From Paractinoplanes rishiriensis (GTDB taxonomy: Bacteria > Actinomycetota > Actinomycetes > Mycobacteriales > Micromonosporaceae), in assembly GCF_016862375.1 (NCBI RefSeq), contig NZ_BOMV01000055.1, positions 1-64,000 on the forward strand: 64,000 nucleotides of DNA, read 5' to 3'. Positions 8,608-18,394 of this stretch are shown in pieces. The translations under genes were made by a program, and so were the position numbers. The stretch's first letter is position 1. Each line of letters starts with the position of its first letter. A model generated the notes under the pieces. That model worked only from the letters and a program-made list of their open reading frames with translations. It made no database searches and had not been told where the DNA came from.

Positions 8608-9360
8608 ATGAGCGCCAGCGTCACCTCACGCGCTCTCGACCTGCTCGGGGCGTTCGACCCGGATCACCGCGTGCTCACCCTCAGCGCGCTCGCCCGCCGG
8701 GCCGGCATGCCGCTGGCGACCGCGCACCGGCTGGTCGGTGAGCTTAACCGATGGGGCGCGCTGGCCCGGCTGCCGTCCGGCGAGTACGTGATCGGGCGCC
8801 GGCTCTGGGACCTCGGGCTGCTCGCGCCGGTGCAGTCCGGGCTGCGCCAGGCCGCGTCACCGTTCCTGCACGACCTCTACGGCGCCACCCTGGCCACCGT
8901 GCACCTGGCGGTCCGGGACGGCACCGAGGCGCTGTACATCGACCGGCTCTCCGGGCACATCTCGGTCCCGGTGATCAGCGAGATCGGATCCCGGCTGCCG
9001 ATGCACGCCACCGGGGTGGGCAAGGTGCTGCTCGCGTACGCACCGGAGAACGTGCGCACCGAGGTGCTCAGCCACCTGACCCGGGTCACCGCGTACACCA
9101 TCACCCAGCCGGCCCGGCTGCTCGACCAGTTGCGCCGGGTGCGCATCGACGGCTACGCCACCACCGGCGAGGAGATGAGCCTGGGCGCCTGCTCGGTGGC
9201 GGTGCCGGTGCGCGGACCCGGCGGCGAGGTGGTCGCGGCGCTCGGCATCGTGGTGCCCGACCTGCGGCGGGAACGGGCCCGGCTGGTCTCGGCGCTGCAG
9301 GTCGCGGCCCAGGGCATCAACCGGACGCTCGGCGACTCGCCTTCCGTACAGTGGAAATAG
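8608..9360 (+). CDS. IclR family regulator of the pca/pob genes (PcaR-like)
   Basis: A 250-residue IclR protein. The N-terminal winged helix-turn-helix (residues 1-70) includes TLSALARRAGMPLATAHRLV. The C-terminal effector domain has the family signature ATGVGKVLLAY, LDQLRRVRIDGYATTGEE and CSVAVPV. The ATG at 8608 is preferred because GGAAGG ends 6 bases before it; an ATG at 8602 has no spacing. It is divergent from pcaH and 39 bases upstream of pobA, so control of both is the natural reading. Related PcaR/PobR proteins respond to 3-oxoadipate, protocatechuate or 4-hydroxybenzoate; which effector acts here is not visible. Confidence 0.9.
   Translation: MSASVTSRALDLLGAFDPDHRVLTLSALARRAGMPLATAHRLVGELNRWGALARLPSGEYVIGRRLWDLGLLAPVQSGLRQAASPFLHDLYGATLATVHLAVRDGTEALYIDRLSGHISVPVISEIGSRLPMHATGVGKVLLAYAPENVRTEVLSHLTRVTAYTITQPARLLDQLRRVRIDGYATTGEEMSLGACSVAVPVRGPGGEVVAALGIVVPDLRRERARLVSALQVAAQGINRTLGDSPSVQWK
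9342..9356. promoter_or_regulatory. Second putative IclR-type operator, before pobA
   Basis: TTCCGTACAGTGGAA shares TTCCGT, the spacing and the GGAA end with the site at 8585-8599 and is itself an imperfect palindrome. It lies within the last five codons of the IclR gene, 43 bases upstream of the pobA start. A separate pobA promoter under the same regulator is inferred. Confidence 0.5.
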
Positions 9361-9399
9361 GGTCTTGTCCACCCGCCCGCCGCCCGGTTCCCTGGAGGT

Positions 9400-10557
9400 A
9401 TGCGCACCCAGGTCGCCGTCATCGGCGCGGGCCCTGCCGGCCTTCTGCTGTCCCACCTGCTCCGCCGCGGCGGGGTGGACTCGGTGGTCGTCGAGACCCG
9501 CTCGCAGGAGTACGTGGCCTCGCGGATCCGGGCCGGGATCCTGGAGCAGTCCAGCGTCGACCTGCTCACCGCGGCCGGCCTGGGCGACCGGCTGCGTGCC
9601 GAGGGCCACGAGCACCGCGGCATCTACCTGCAGATGCCCGGCGAGCGGCACCACCTCGACTTCGTCGACCTGATCGGGCGCACCGTCTGGGTCTACGGGC
9701 AGACCGAGGTGCAGAAGGACCTGATCGCGGCCGGCACCGCCGAGGTGCACTACGAGGTCACCGGTACCACCCTGCACGACGTCGAAACGGATCGGCCGTA
9801 CGTGACCTTCGTGGACTCGGGCGGCGCGGCGCGGCGGATCGACGCGGACGTGATCGCGGGCTGCGACGGCTCGTTCGGGCCGAGCCGCCACGCGGTGCCG
9901 TCGGAGACCTTCGAGCGCACGTACCCGTACTCCTGGCTGGGCATCCTGGCCGACGTGGCGCCGTCCACCGACGAGCTGATCTACGCCTGGCACCCGAACG
10001 GGTTCGCGCTGCACTCGATGCGCTCGGACACGGTCAGCCGGCTCTACCTCCAGGTGCCGAACGGAACCGACCCGGCGAGCTGGCCGGACGACCGGATCTG
10101 GCAGGAACTGGCCACCCGGCTGGGGCACGGCGAGCACGGCTGGAAGCTCACCGGAGGGCCGGTCACCGACAAGAGCGTGCTGCCGATGCGCAGCTACGTG
10201 CAGACGCCCATGCGGCACGGCCGGCTGTTCCTGGCCGGGGACGCGGCGCACATCGTGCCGCCGACCGGCGCCAAGGGCCTCAACCTGGCGATCGCCGACG
10301 TGACGCTGCTCAGCCAGGCGCTGGTGGCGTGGCTGCGGGCGGGCCGGCCGGCGCTGGCCGAGTCGTACTCGGACGACGCCCTGCGCCGGGTCTGGCGGTG
10401 CACCCACTTCTCCTGGTGGATGACCACCATGCTGCACACCGGCAGCGACCCGTTCGACGCTCAGTTACAGCTCTCCCAGCTGCGCTGGGTCACGACCTCG
10501 AATGCCGGGGCGACCGGGCTGGCGGAGAACTACGCCGGCCTCCCGATCGGCTTTTAG
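9400..10557 (+). CDS. pobA: 4-hydroxybenzoate 3-monooxygenase
   Basis: A 385-residue class A flavoprotein monooxygenase that hydroxylates 4-hydroxybenzoate to protocatechuate, the substrate of PcaGH. It shows the FAD dinucleotide motif GAGPAG (residues 9-14), RIRAGILEQ typical of PobA, the GCDGSFGPSR motif and the second FAD motif GDAAHIVPPTGAKGLNLA. The start at 9400 has a strong GGAGGT just upstream. The 3' end overlaps the convergent YibE/F gene by 68 bases. It supplies the upper step feeding the divergent pca operon. Confidence 0.95.
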   Translation: MRTQVAVIGAGPAGLLLSHLLRRGGVDSVVVETRSQEYVASRIRAGILEQSSVDLLTAAGLGDRLRAEGHEHRGIYLQMPGERHHLDFVDLIGRTVWVYGQTEVQKDLIAAGTAEVHYEVTGTTLHDVETDRPYVTFVDSGGAARRIDADVIAGCDGSFGPSRHAVPSETFERTYPYSWLGILADVAPSTDELIYAWHPNGFALHSMRSDTVSRLYLQVPNGTDPASWPDDRIWQELATRLGHGEHGWKLTGGPVTDKSVLPMRSYVQTPMRHGRLFLAGDAAHIVPPTGAKGLNLAIADVTLLSQALVAWLRAGRPALAESYSDDALRRVWRCTHFSWWMTTMLHTGSDPFDAQLQLSQLRWVTTSNAGATGLAENYAGLPIGF

Positions 10558-11656
10558 GCGGCCCGGCCACGAGTGCCGCCAGGGCCGTGGTGATCGGCAC
10601 CGACGCGATCAGGCCGATCGTGCCGACCGCGCTGCGCAGCACCTCCTGGGCCAGCAACTCGCCGGTCACCACCTCGGACATCGGCTGGCTGCCGGTGGCG
10701 AGCAGCAGCAGGAGCGGCAGAGCGGCGCCCGCGTACGCGAGCACCAGGGTGTTGACCGCCGAACCCACGTGCGCCCGGCCGATCCGGCTGGCCGAGCGGT
10801 AGAGCTCCCACCGGCCGGTGCCACCGCGGGCCAGTTCGGCCACGGTCGTCGCCTGGGTGACGGTGACGTCGTCGAGCACGCCGAGCGCGCCGATCACGAT
10901 GCCGGCCAGCAGCAGGCCGCGCATGTCGATGCCACCCGAGGCGGCCAGGAAGGCGTCGTCGCCGCTGGCCACCCCGGTGAGGTCGAGGGCCGCGGTGAAC
11001 CCGGCGCCGAGCAGGCCGGTGAGCACCAGGCTGGCCAGCGTCCCGGCGATCGCCACCGACGTGTGCACGTTGACGCCGTGGGTCAGGTAGAGCGCGGCGA
11101 ACATGATCGCGGACGCGCCCACGACCGCGACCAGCAGCGGCGGCGAGCCGTCGAGGATGGCCGGGATGATGAAGAACAGCAGGATCGCGAAGCTGACCGC
11201 GAGGCCGGCCAGCGAGGTGAGCCCGAGCCGGCGGCCGAACAGCAGCACGGCCAGCACGGTCAGGCCGACGAGCCAGAGCATCGGGCCGGCCCGCTGGTGG
11301 TCGACCACGGCGTAGTCCGGGCCGCCGGCGACCGCGCCCGGGAAGTAGAGCAGCACCACGTCGTCGCCGGGTGACAGCCGCGGCGCGCCCGGCCCCTGCG
11401 GCACGTCGACCCGCGTCTCGGTGCCGGCGCCCGGGCCGTCGGTGACGCGGACGGTCGCCGAACCGACGGTCATCGCGGTGACCGTGCCCAGCGCGCGCTC
11501 CCCGCCGCGGTCCCGGCCGTCGAACTGGACCTTTCCGGGCCAGAGCAGGATCATGGCGAGCACCGTGGCGACGGCCGCGGGCACCAGCACCGCGGCCACC
11601 AGCTGCCGGGTCCGCCGGGACGCGGCGCCCTCCGGAACTCCGTGCGTGTGACTCAA
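10490..11656 (-). CDS. YibE/F-like multi-pass membrane protein
   Basis: A protein of about 388 residues resembling the YibE/F family. One N-terminal membrane anchor is followed by a beta-rich extracellular stretch (about 60-115), then seven or so membrane helices (about 120-375). The signature GVLDDVTVTQATTVAEL lies at the edge of a helix. The biochemical function of this family is not established. The TTG at 11656 is chosen because GAGG precedes it and the product starts SHTHG; a TTG at 11692 in the same frame is possible but has no ribosome site. The last 22 codons lie antisense to pobA. Confidence 0.75.
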   Translation of the reverse strand: MSHTHGVPEGAASRRTRQLVAAVLVPAAVATVLAMILLWPGKVQFDGRDRGGERALGTVTAMTVGSATVRVTDGPGAGTETRVDVPQGPGAPRLSPGDDVVLLYFPGAVAGGPDYAVVDHQRAGPMLWLVGLTVLAVLLFGRRLGLTSLAGLAVSFAILLFFIIPAILDGSPPLLVAVVGASAIMFAALYLTHGVNVHTSVAIAGTLASLVLTGLLGAGFTAALDLTGVASGDDAFLAASGGIDMRGLLLAGIVIGALGVLDDVTVTQATTVAELARGGTGRWELYRSASRIGRAHVGSAVNTLVLAYAGAALPLLLLLATGSQPMSEVVTGELLAQEVLRSAVGTIGLIASVPITTALAALVAGPPKSRSGGRRSSPPARSPRHSRS

Positions 11657-11662
11657 CGGCGC

Positions 11663-11688
11663 CTCGATCCACTGGCTCGATCCACTGG
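11663..11688. repeat. Perfect tandem duplication of a 13-base unit
   Basis: CTCGATCCACTGG occurs twice in immediate succession just upstream of the preferred YibE/F start. It could be a replication slip or paired protein-binding half-sites; nothing decides between them. Confidence 0.8.
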
Positions 11689-11759
11689 GCAAGTTGCGGA
11701 AAAGCTAATCAGGCGGGGCCGGTATCTTGGCACGCGGCCCCAGCGAATTGGAGTGAGGC

Positions 11760-12803
11760 GTGAGTTCGTCCCGCATGAGCGCCGAGGAGATCGACTGGAC
11801 CTCGCCGCAGCCACCACCGGGTGCGCCGCCCGAGCCACCCGGCCCGCGCCGGGAGCGCCGGATCGGCTCGCTCGAGGTGCTCGCCGCGCTGCTGATCCTG
11901 CTCGTGGTGTTCCGCGGACCGCTGGCCGGGCTGGTCTCCGGCGCCCGGCTGCAGACCTGGACCACGGTCTTCGTGTCGGTGCTGGTGCAGGCCGTGCCGT
12001 TCCTGGTCTTCGGCGTGGTGCTCTCCGCGATCATCGCGGTCTACGTGCCGCGCTCGTTCTGGGCCCGGGCCCTCCCCAAGAAGCCGGTGCTCGCGGTGCC
12101 GGCCGCCAGCATGGCCGGCGTGGTGCTGCCCGGCTGCGAGTGCGGCAGCGTGCCGATCGCCGGGTCGCTGATCCGGCGCGGCGTCGCACCGGCCGCCGCG
12201 TTCGCCTTCCTGCTGGCCGCGCCCGCGATCAACCCGATCGTGCTGACCGCCACCGCGGTGGCCTTCCCGGGCCGGCCCGAGATGGTGGTGGCCCGCGGCG
12301 TGGCCAGCCTGATCGTCGCCGTGCTCATCGGCTGGCTCTGGCTGCGCCTCGGCAAGACCGAGTGGATCAAGCTGCCGCACCAGCCCGACCTGGAGGGCGC
12401 GTCCAAGGCCAAGGCGTTCTGGTCGGCCTGCCTGCACGACATCATGCACGCCGGCGGCTTCCTGGTGGTCGGCGCCGCGGCGGCCGCCACCATCAACGTG
12501 ATCGTCCCGGAGGAGTGGCTGCAGCGGCTCGCCGAAAACCCGGTGCTCTCCATCATCGCGCTGGCCGTGCTGGCGGTGCTGCTGTCCATCTGCAGCGAGG
12601 CGGACGCGTTCGTGGCGGCCTCGCTGTCCCAGTTCTCGCTGACCTCCCGGCTGGTGTTCCTCGTGGTGGGACCGATGATCGACCTGAAACTGATCGCCAT
12701 GCAGACCGGCATGTTCGGCCGCAGGTTCGTGCTCCGGTTCGCGCCGGTCACGTTCCTGACCTGCGTGCTGGTCGCGACCGGCATCGGGGTGGTGTTCCTG
12801 TGA
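11760..12803 (+). CDS. Predicted permease (UPF0718 / PF03773, YraQ-ArsP-like)
   Basis: A 347-residue inner-membrane permease with eight or more hydrophobic segments after a proline-rich cytoplasmic N-terminus (residues 1-40). The family's cysteine motif is clear in LPGCECGSVPIAGSLIRRG (about 122-140), as is the second acidic motif SICSEADAFVA. PF03773 includes ArsP methylarsenite exporters, but most members are uncharacterised. The GTG at 11760 follows GGAG with 6 bases spacing. Its stop overlaps the start of the TIGR03943 gene, and the two occur together widely, so they probably form one complex. The His-rich partner suggests a metal, which is inference. Confidence 0.88.
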   Translation: MSSSRMSAEEIDWTSPQPPPGAPPEPPGPRRERRIGSLEVLAALLILLVVFRGPLAGLVSGARLQTWTTVFVSVLVQAVPFLVFGVVLSAIIAVYVPRSFWARALPKKPVLAVPAASMAGVVLPGCECGSVPIAGSLIRRGVAPAAAFAFLLAAPAINPIVLTATAVAFPGRPEMVVARGVASLIVAVLIGWLWLRLGKTEWIKLPHQPDLEGASKAKAFWSACLHDIMHAGGFLVVGAAAAATINVIVPEEWLQRLAENPVLSIIALAVLAVLLSICSEADAFVAASLSQFSLTSRLVFLVVGPMIDLKLIAMQTGMFGRRFVLRFAPVTFLTCVLVATGIGVVFL

Positions 12804-13522
12804 GCCGGCTGACGCAGGCTGTGGTGCTGCTGCTGTTCGGCGGGGCGGTCCTGCGCGCCTCGCTCACCGACCTCTACCTGCGCTACGTCAAGGAGGGCCT
12901 GCGCCCGTTCCTGATCGCGGCCGGCGTGCTGATGGTGGCGGCGGCGATCACCACCATCTGGTATTCGCTCCGCTCTTCGGGGAAATCGGACGAGGAGCAG
13001 CACGACCACGGGCACGAGGGCCACCACGAGCCGCGGGTGGGCTGGCTGCTGATCCTGCCGGTCCTCGGGCTGCTGCTGGTGGCGCCGCCCGCGCTCGGCT
13101 CGTTCGCGGCCGGTCAGTCCGGCAGCGTGACGGCCGCGCCGTCCGACTCCGACTACCCGCCGCTGCCGCCCGGCGACCCGGCTCCGGTGGCGCTGCTCGA
13201 CTATGCGTCCCGGGCATTGTTCGACGACGGCCGGAGCCTGACCGGGCGCACCCTCAAGCTCACCGGCTTCATCACGCCGGCGCCGGACGGCAAGCCGATG
13301 CTGGCCCGGATCGTGCTGTCCTGCTGCGCCGCCGACGGCCGCCCGATCAAGGTGGGGATGACCGGGCAGACCCCGATCGAGGTGCCGGCCGACACCTGGG
13401 TGGAGATCACCGGCGTCTACAGCCCGCAGCGGGGCAAGGATCCGGTGAACGACGTCGACGTGGCGTTCGTCGAGGTCAAGTCGTGGCAGGAAGTCGCGCA
13501 GCCGAAGAACCCGTACTCGTGA
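12800..13522 (+). CDS. TIGR03943 family partner subunit of the permease
   Basis: A 240-residue protein coupled to the permease by a GTGA overlap. It has two N-terminal membrane helices (about 5-20 and 33-55), then a His/Asp-rich loop HDHGHEGHHE (about residues 69-78), a third helix (about 82-100) and an extracellular domain with paired cysteines in VLSCCAADGRPIKVG. The family (YcgQ-like) is found with PF03773 permeases and has no proven function. The histidine cluster would suit binding of a divalent metal. It overlaps the next gene's start by GTGA, so the three genes form one unit. Confidence 0.85.
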   Translation: MSRLTQAVVLLLFGGAVLRASLTDLYLRYVKEGLRPFLIAAGVLMVAAAITTIWYSLRSSGKSDEEQHDHGHEGHHEPRVGWLLILPVLGLLLVAPPALGSFAAGQSGSVTAAPSDSDYPPLPPGDPAPVALLDYASRALFDDGRSLTGRTLKLTGFITPAPDGKPMLARIVLSCCAADGRPIKVGMTGQTPIEVPADTWVEITGVYSPQRGKDPVNDVDVAFVEVKSWQEVAQPKNPYS

Positions 13523-14580
13523 GGCTGCTCCCCGCCGCCAGCCTGGTGGTGGCGCTCGCCGCGGCCGGCGGTCTGCTGGTCGCCGGGCCGGCCGAGATCG
13601 CCGGGCCCGAGCAGGCGGCCACCCGGGTGTCCGCGGCCACCGCGTGGCCGTCCGCGAAGCGCGCCGAGTACCGCCCGGCCATGCCGGACGGGCCGCTGTT
13701 CACGCCACTGCTCTTCCTCGATCCGGTGACGGCGGTGGGCACCGCGCCGACCCCGGACGCGGAGACCGTACGCCTGCTCGTGCGCGACGCGAGCGGCGGC
13801 CAGCGCCTGCTGCGGCGGGTGCCGCTGGAGCGGAACCCGCAGTTCGAGGTGGTCACCGCGACCGCCGACCACCTGCTCTGGACCGAGTCGAGCGACGAGC
13901 AGCCCCGGGTGCGGATCTGGATCGCCGACCGGTCCGGCGGCGAGGCCCGGCTGCTGACCGCCGACACCGGCAACACGATCTTCTACGGCACCTCGCACGA
14001 CCTGGTGGTGTCCGACGGCCGGGTGCACTGGGCCGCCGCGCCCGGCGGCGACCAGACCACCGAGATCCGCTCGGTGCCGCTGACCGGCGGCCAGGTGCAG
14101 GTGCGCAGCGAGCCGGGCAAGTGGGCGATGTCGGCCTGGCCGTGGCTGGTCGACGAGCGCGAGGGCCGGCTGCGCAACCTGGCCACCGGCCGGGACACCA
14201 CGGTGGCGACGTCCGGACCCGAGACGGTGAGCTGCGGCCCGGCCTGGTGCCGGGTCCTGGTGATCACCACCGACACGCTGGCCCGGATCGACCTGATGCG
14301 CCCGGACGGCTCGGCCCGGCGGCGGATCGCCGGCGGCGACGTGCAGGCCGCGGTGGCCGACGTCGCGGTGCTGGACCGCTTCGAGATCCTCGCCGAGCCC
14401 GGCCCGGACGCCGACGTGACCGGCACCGCGGCCCTGGTGGTCTACGACGTCGCGTCCGGCCGAACGGTCGAGGTCGCGCCGGCCGTGGACGGGGCGTTCA
14501 CCCAGGGCGGGATGCTCTGGTGGTCGACCGGGGACGACGAGACCATCACCTGGCACACGCTCGATCTGCGGACGGCTTGA
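13519..14580 (+). CDS. Exported beta-propeller-like protein, unknown function
   Basis: A 353-residue protein whose first 25 residues form a hydrophobic signal or anchor. The rest is a series of short beta-strand blocks such as LLWTESSDEQPRVRIWIADR and VHWAAAPGGDQTTEIRSV, spaced about 45 residues apart, typical of a six- or seven-bladed propeller (WD40/PD40-like). Two cysteines (SCGPAWCRV) probably form a disulfide. The GTG at 13519 overlaps the previous stop, placing it third in the permease operon. No catalytic motif is recognised; a sensing or scaffolding role outside the membrane is inferred. Confidence 0.75.
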   Translation: MRLLPAASLVVALAAAGGLLVAGPAEIAGPEQAATRVSAATAWPSAKRAEYRPAMPDGPLFTPLLFLDPVTAVGTAPTPDAETVRLLVRDASGGQRLLRRVPLERNPQFEVVTATADHLLWTESSDEQPRVRIWIADRSGGEARLLTADTGNTIFYGTSHDLVVSDGRVHWAAAPGGDQTTEIRSVPLTGGQVQVRSEPGKWAMSAWPWLVDEREGRLRNLATGRDTTVATSGPETVSCGPAWCRVLVITTDTLARIDLMRPDGSARRRIAGGDVQAAVADVAVLDRFEILAEPGPDADVTGTAALVVYDVASGRTVEVAPAVDGAFTQGGMLWWSTGDDETITWHTLDLRTA

Positions 14581-14596
14581 CTCCTCCCCGCGCCAA

Positions 14597-14643
14597 ACCG
14601 GAACGCCGCCGCGGAGCGTGACTCCCCGCGACGACGTTCCGGT
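14597..14643. terminator. Bidirectional hairpin between convergent genes
   Basis: ACCGGAACG (14597-14605) pairs perfectly with CGTTCCGGT (14635-14643), and an inner GC-rich stem lies between them. It separates two convergent genes and probably ends both transcripts. There is no strong T tract, as is usual in high-GC genomes. Confidence 0.65.
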
Positions 14644-14660
14644 ACCCAGCCCAGTAAAGG

Positions 14661-16025
14661 TCAGGCGGTGGTGCAGGCCGTGCCGTTGAGCGTGTAGTTG
14701 CTCGGCGCGGCGCTGTTACCGGTGTGCGTGGCCTGGAAACCGATCGTCACCGAACTTCCGGCGGCGATCGCCTGGTTGTACTGCACGTTGCGGGCGGTGA
14801 CCGCGGTCCCGGACTGGCTGTAACCGGCGCTCCAGCCGCCGGACACGGTCTGCCCGGCCGGGACGGTGAAGCCCAGCGTCCAGCCGTTGATCGCGCTGGT
14901 CCCGGTGTTGGTGATCGTGATGTTCGCCGTCAGCCCGGTGTTCCACGCGCTGACCTGAGCCGAGGCCCGGCAGAGCCCGGTAGCGGGAGGACTCGTGGGC
15001 GGCGTCGTGGGTGCAGTGGTCGGCGGCGTCGTCGGCGTGGTCGTCGGCGTGGTCGTCGGCGGCGTGGTCGTCGGCGTGCCGTCCAGGCCGAAGAACGCGA
15101 TCACCATCCGGGCCATCCCGGACAGCGGAAGCGAGTGACCGACGCCCGCCACGCTGATCCCCTCGACCGGGGCCTGCACCGTGTTGGTGCCGTACCGGGT
15201 GCGGGTCCAGTTGGCCTGCGGCGTGTCGGTGAACACCGGCGTCTGGCTGATGCCGTGCACGTTGGTCCACTGCTTGATCGACTCGCCGAAGTTCGGGTAC
15301 TGGAGGGTCGTGTCGGTGACGCCGTGGAAGACCTGCATCCGCGGGCGCCGCCCGGTGTAGCCCGGGTACGCCGCCCGGACCAGGTTGCCCCACTCCGCCG
15401 GGGTCCTGCTGACCTGGCCGTTGGCGCAGGCGCTGTTCCAGCCGGCCTGGTTGGCCGGGTTGGTGGGGTCGCCGGCGCTGGCCGCGAAGCAGCCGAACGG
15501 CACGCCCATGAACGCGGCACCGGCCGCGAACACGTCCGGGTAGTCGCCGAGCAGGACGTTGGTCATCATGCCGCCGGACGAGGCGCCGGTGACGAAGGTG
15601 CGGTTCACGTCGGTGCCGTAGCGCTGCTGCACGTACCGGACCATCGAGACGATGCCGGCCGGGTCGCTGTTGCCGCTGTGGCTCAGCGCGCCCGCGCTGG
15701 AGTTGTCGAAGCAGTTGCCGGACCGGGTCGCCGACGGGTAGACGACGATGAAGCCGTACTGGTCGGCGAACGACTTGAACTCGGTGTTCTGGTAGAACGC
15801 CGGGCCGGTTCCGGTGCAGTAGTGCACGGCCACCAGCAGCGCCGGATTGGCCGCGACCCGGTCCGGCACGTACAGGTGCATCTTGAGGTTGGTGGGGTTG
15901 GTGCCGAAGCCGGTGACCTCGACCAGGGTGGCCGCCGACGCGGTGCCGGCCGGCAGGACGATGCCGGCGGTGATCGCCGCGGCCGCAGCGGCACCGGCGA
16001 GCAGGGCACGCCAGGGTTTCCTCAT
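14661..16025 (-). CDS. Secreted CE1-type esterase (acetylxylan/feruloyl) with CBM2
   Basis: A 454-residue exported enzyme. The signal peptide (residues 1-31) ends near ASAA. The esterase domain of the PHB-depolymerase/CE1 type spans about 35-325, with nucleophile elbow VTGASSGGMMTN and late His in GVGHSLP. A Thr/Pro linker joins it to a C-terminal family 2 carbohydrate-binding module (about 352-454) with exposed Trp residues and terminal cysteines. The role is removal of acetyl or feruloyl groups from xylan while bound to polysaccharide. It lies 82 bases downstream of a GH10 xylanase on the same strand, supporting xylan as substrate. Acetylxylan and feruloyl esterase cannot be separated from sequence. 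Confidence 0.88.
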   Translation of the reverse strand: MRKPWRALLAGAAAAAAITAGIVLPAGTASAATLVEVTGFGTNPTNLKMHLYVPDRVAANPALLVAVHYCTGTGPAFYQNTEFKSFADQYGFIVVYPSATRSGNCFDNSSAGALSHSGNSDPAGIVSMVRYVQQRYGTDVNRTFVTGASSGGMMTNVLLGDYPDVFAAGAAFMGVPFGCFAASAGDPTNPANQAGWNSACANGQVSRTPAEWGNLVRAAYPGYTGRRPRMQVFHGVTDTTLQYPNFGESIKQWTNVHGISQTPVFTDTPQANWTRTRYGTNTVQAPVEGISVAGVGHSLPLSGMARMVIAFFGLDGTPTTTPPTTTPTTTPTTPPTTAPTTPPTSPPATGLCRASAQVSAWNTGLTANITITNTGTSAINGWTLGFTVPAGQTVSGGWSAGYSQSGTAVTARNVQYNQAIAAGSSVTIGFQATHTGNSAAPSNYTLNGTACTTA

Positions 16026-16107
16026 CGCTTGTTCCTTCGGGGAGTGGGAGAGGGGAATGGTGCGGCCGGCGGGAGACCGGACGGGGGTCTCCCGCCGGCC
16101 GCACCTC

Positions 16108-17637
<1,530 letters not shown>

Positions 17638-17782
17638 TTAACGGCACGTTCCGGTAATCACAACGCCCAGCTTGTGCACGATGCGGACCGGTCACGGCCC
17701 GCACCCTGCGACACCCCCGATTTTTCCAGCTAAATACGCCCAGCTCCGACCTCACCAGGTTCCGGAAGTTTCGGAAAATGTT

Positions 17783-18334
17783 TCATCCTCGCCGCAGGCG
17801 TGACACGGCCGGCACGGTCCGTGGCGACCAGGCCGCCGACCGGGCCAGCGGCGCCGTCGACGCCAGGATCAGCAGCGACGCGACCGGCAGCAGATCGAGG
17901 TTGACGCTGATCGCCGCGTACCCCGCGAAGAGCAGCACCGGGCTCCACACCGGCGCCCGGCCGGCCGCCACCTGGAGGCCGAGCAGCACCACCATGCCGA
18001 GCACGAACGCCAGCGGACCGGCGACCTGCAAGGCGTCCGGCAGCGGCCAGCGCCGGGCGAACTCCTCGGACAGGTCACCGAGGATGACCCAGACGAAGCA
18101 GCCCACCCCGGCAACCGCGCCCGCGGCCGCCACCCGGGCCAGCCGCCGCCCGGTCACCGCCCGCCCGGCCAGCAGCACGGCGAGCGCGCCGAACAGCACC
18201 ATGGCGACGAGGAAACTGACGTGGCCGACGTCCCAGGCGAGCCCGTCCTTGCGGTGCCCGTCGAGTCCGTCGATCCACCGGAGAATGCCGTACGCCAGCA
18301 GGAAAAGCGGCGCGGCGATCGATAGCGGTCTCAT
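17783..18334 (-). CDS. Multi-pass membrane protein, unknown (DUF998-like layout)
   Basis: A 183-residue protein with about six hydrophobic helices and short loops. It opens with PLSIAAPLFLLAYGILRWIDG and ends with an Arg-rich cytoplasmic tail. The layout is like small DUF998-type proteins, but no signature residues are secure. It lies downstream of the LysR gene on the same strand with a 60-base gap and could be the last gene of that transcript. Function unknown. Confidence 0.6.
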   Translation of the reverse strand: MRPLSIAAPLFLLAYGILRWIDGLDGHRKDGLAWDVGHVSFLVAMVLFGALAVLLAGRAVTGRRLARVAAAGAVAGVGCFVWVILGDLSEEFARRWPLPDALQVAGPLAFVLGMVVLLGLQVAAGRAPVWSPVLLFAGYAAISVNLDLLPVASLLILASTAPLARSAAWSPRTVPAVSRLRRG

Positions 18335-18394
18335 GCGGTGAGCCTAGGAACGCGCCGGTCCCGGCCGGTATCGGTGAAGCCCCGGTGACCACCC

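Noticed and set aside
8751-10802. A 683-codon frame overlapping the IclR regulator and pobA
   Set aside because: Covers two well-identified genes in a different frame and has no family signature.
11690-11759. Zur box in the YibE/F and permease gap
   Set aside because: Metal-related context made it plausible, but no AT-rich palindrome of the expected form is visible.
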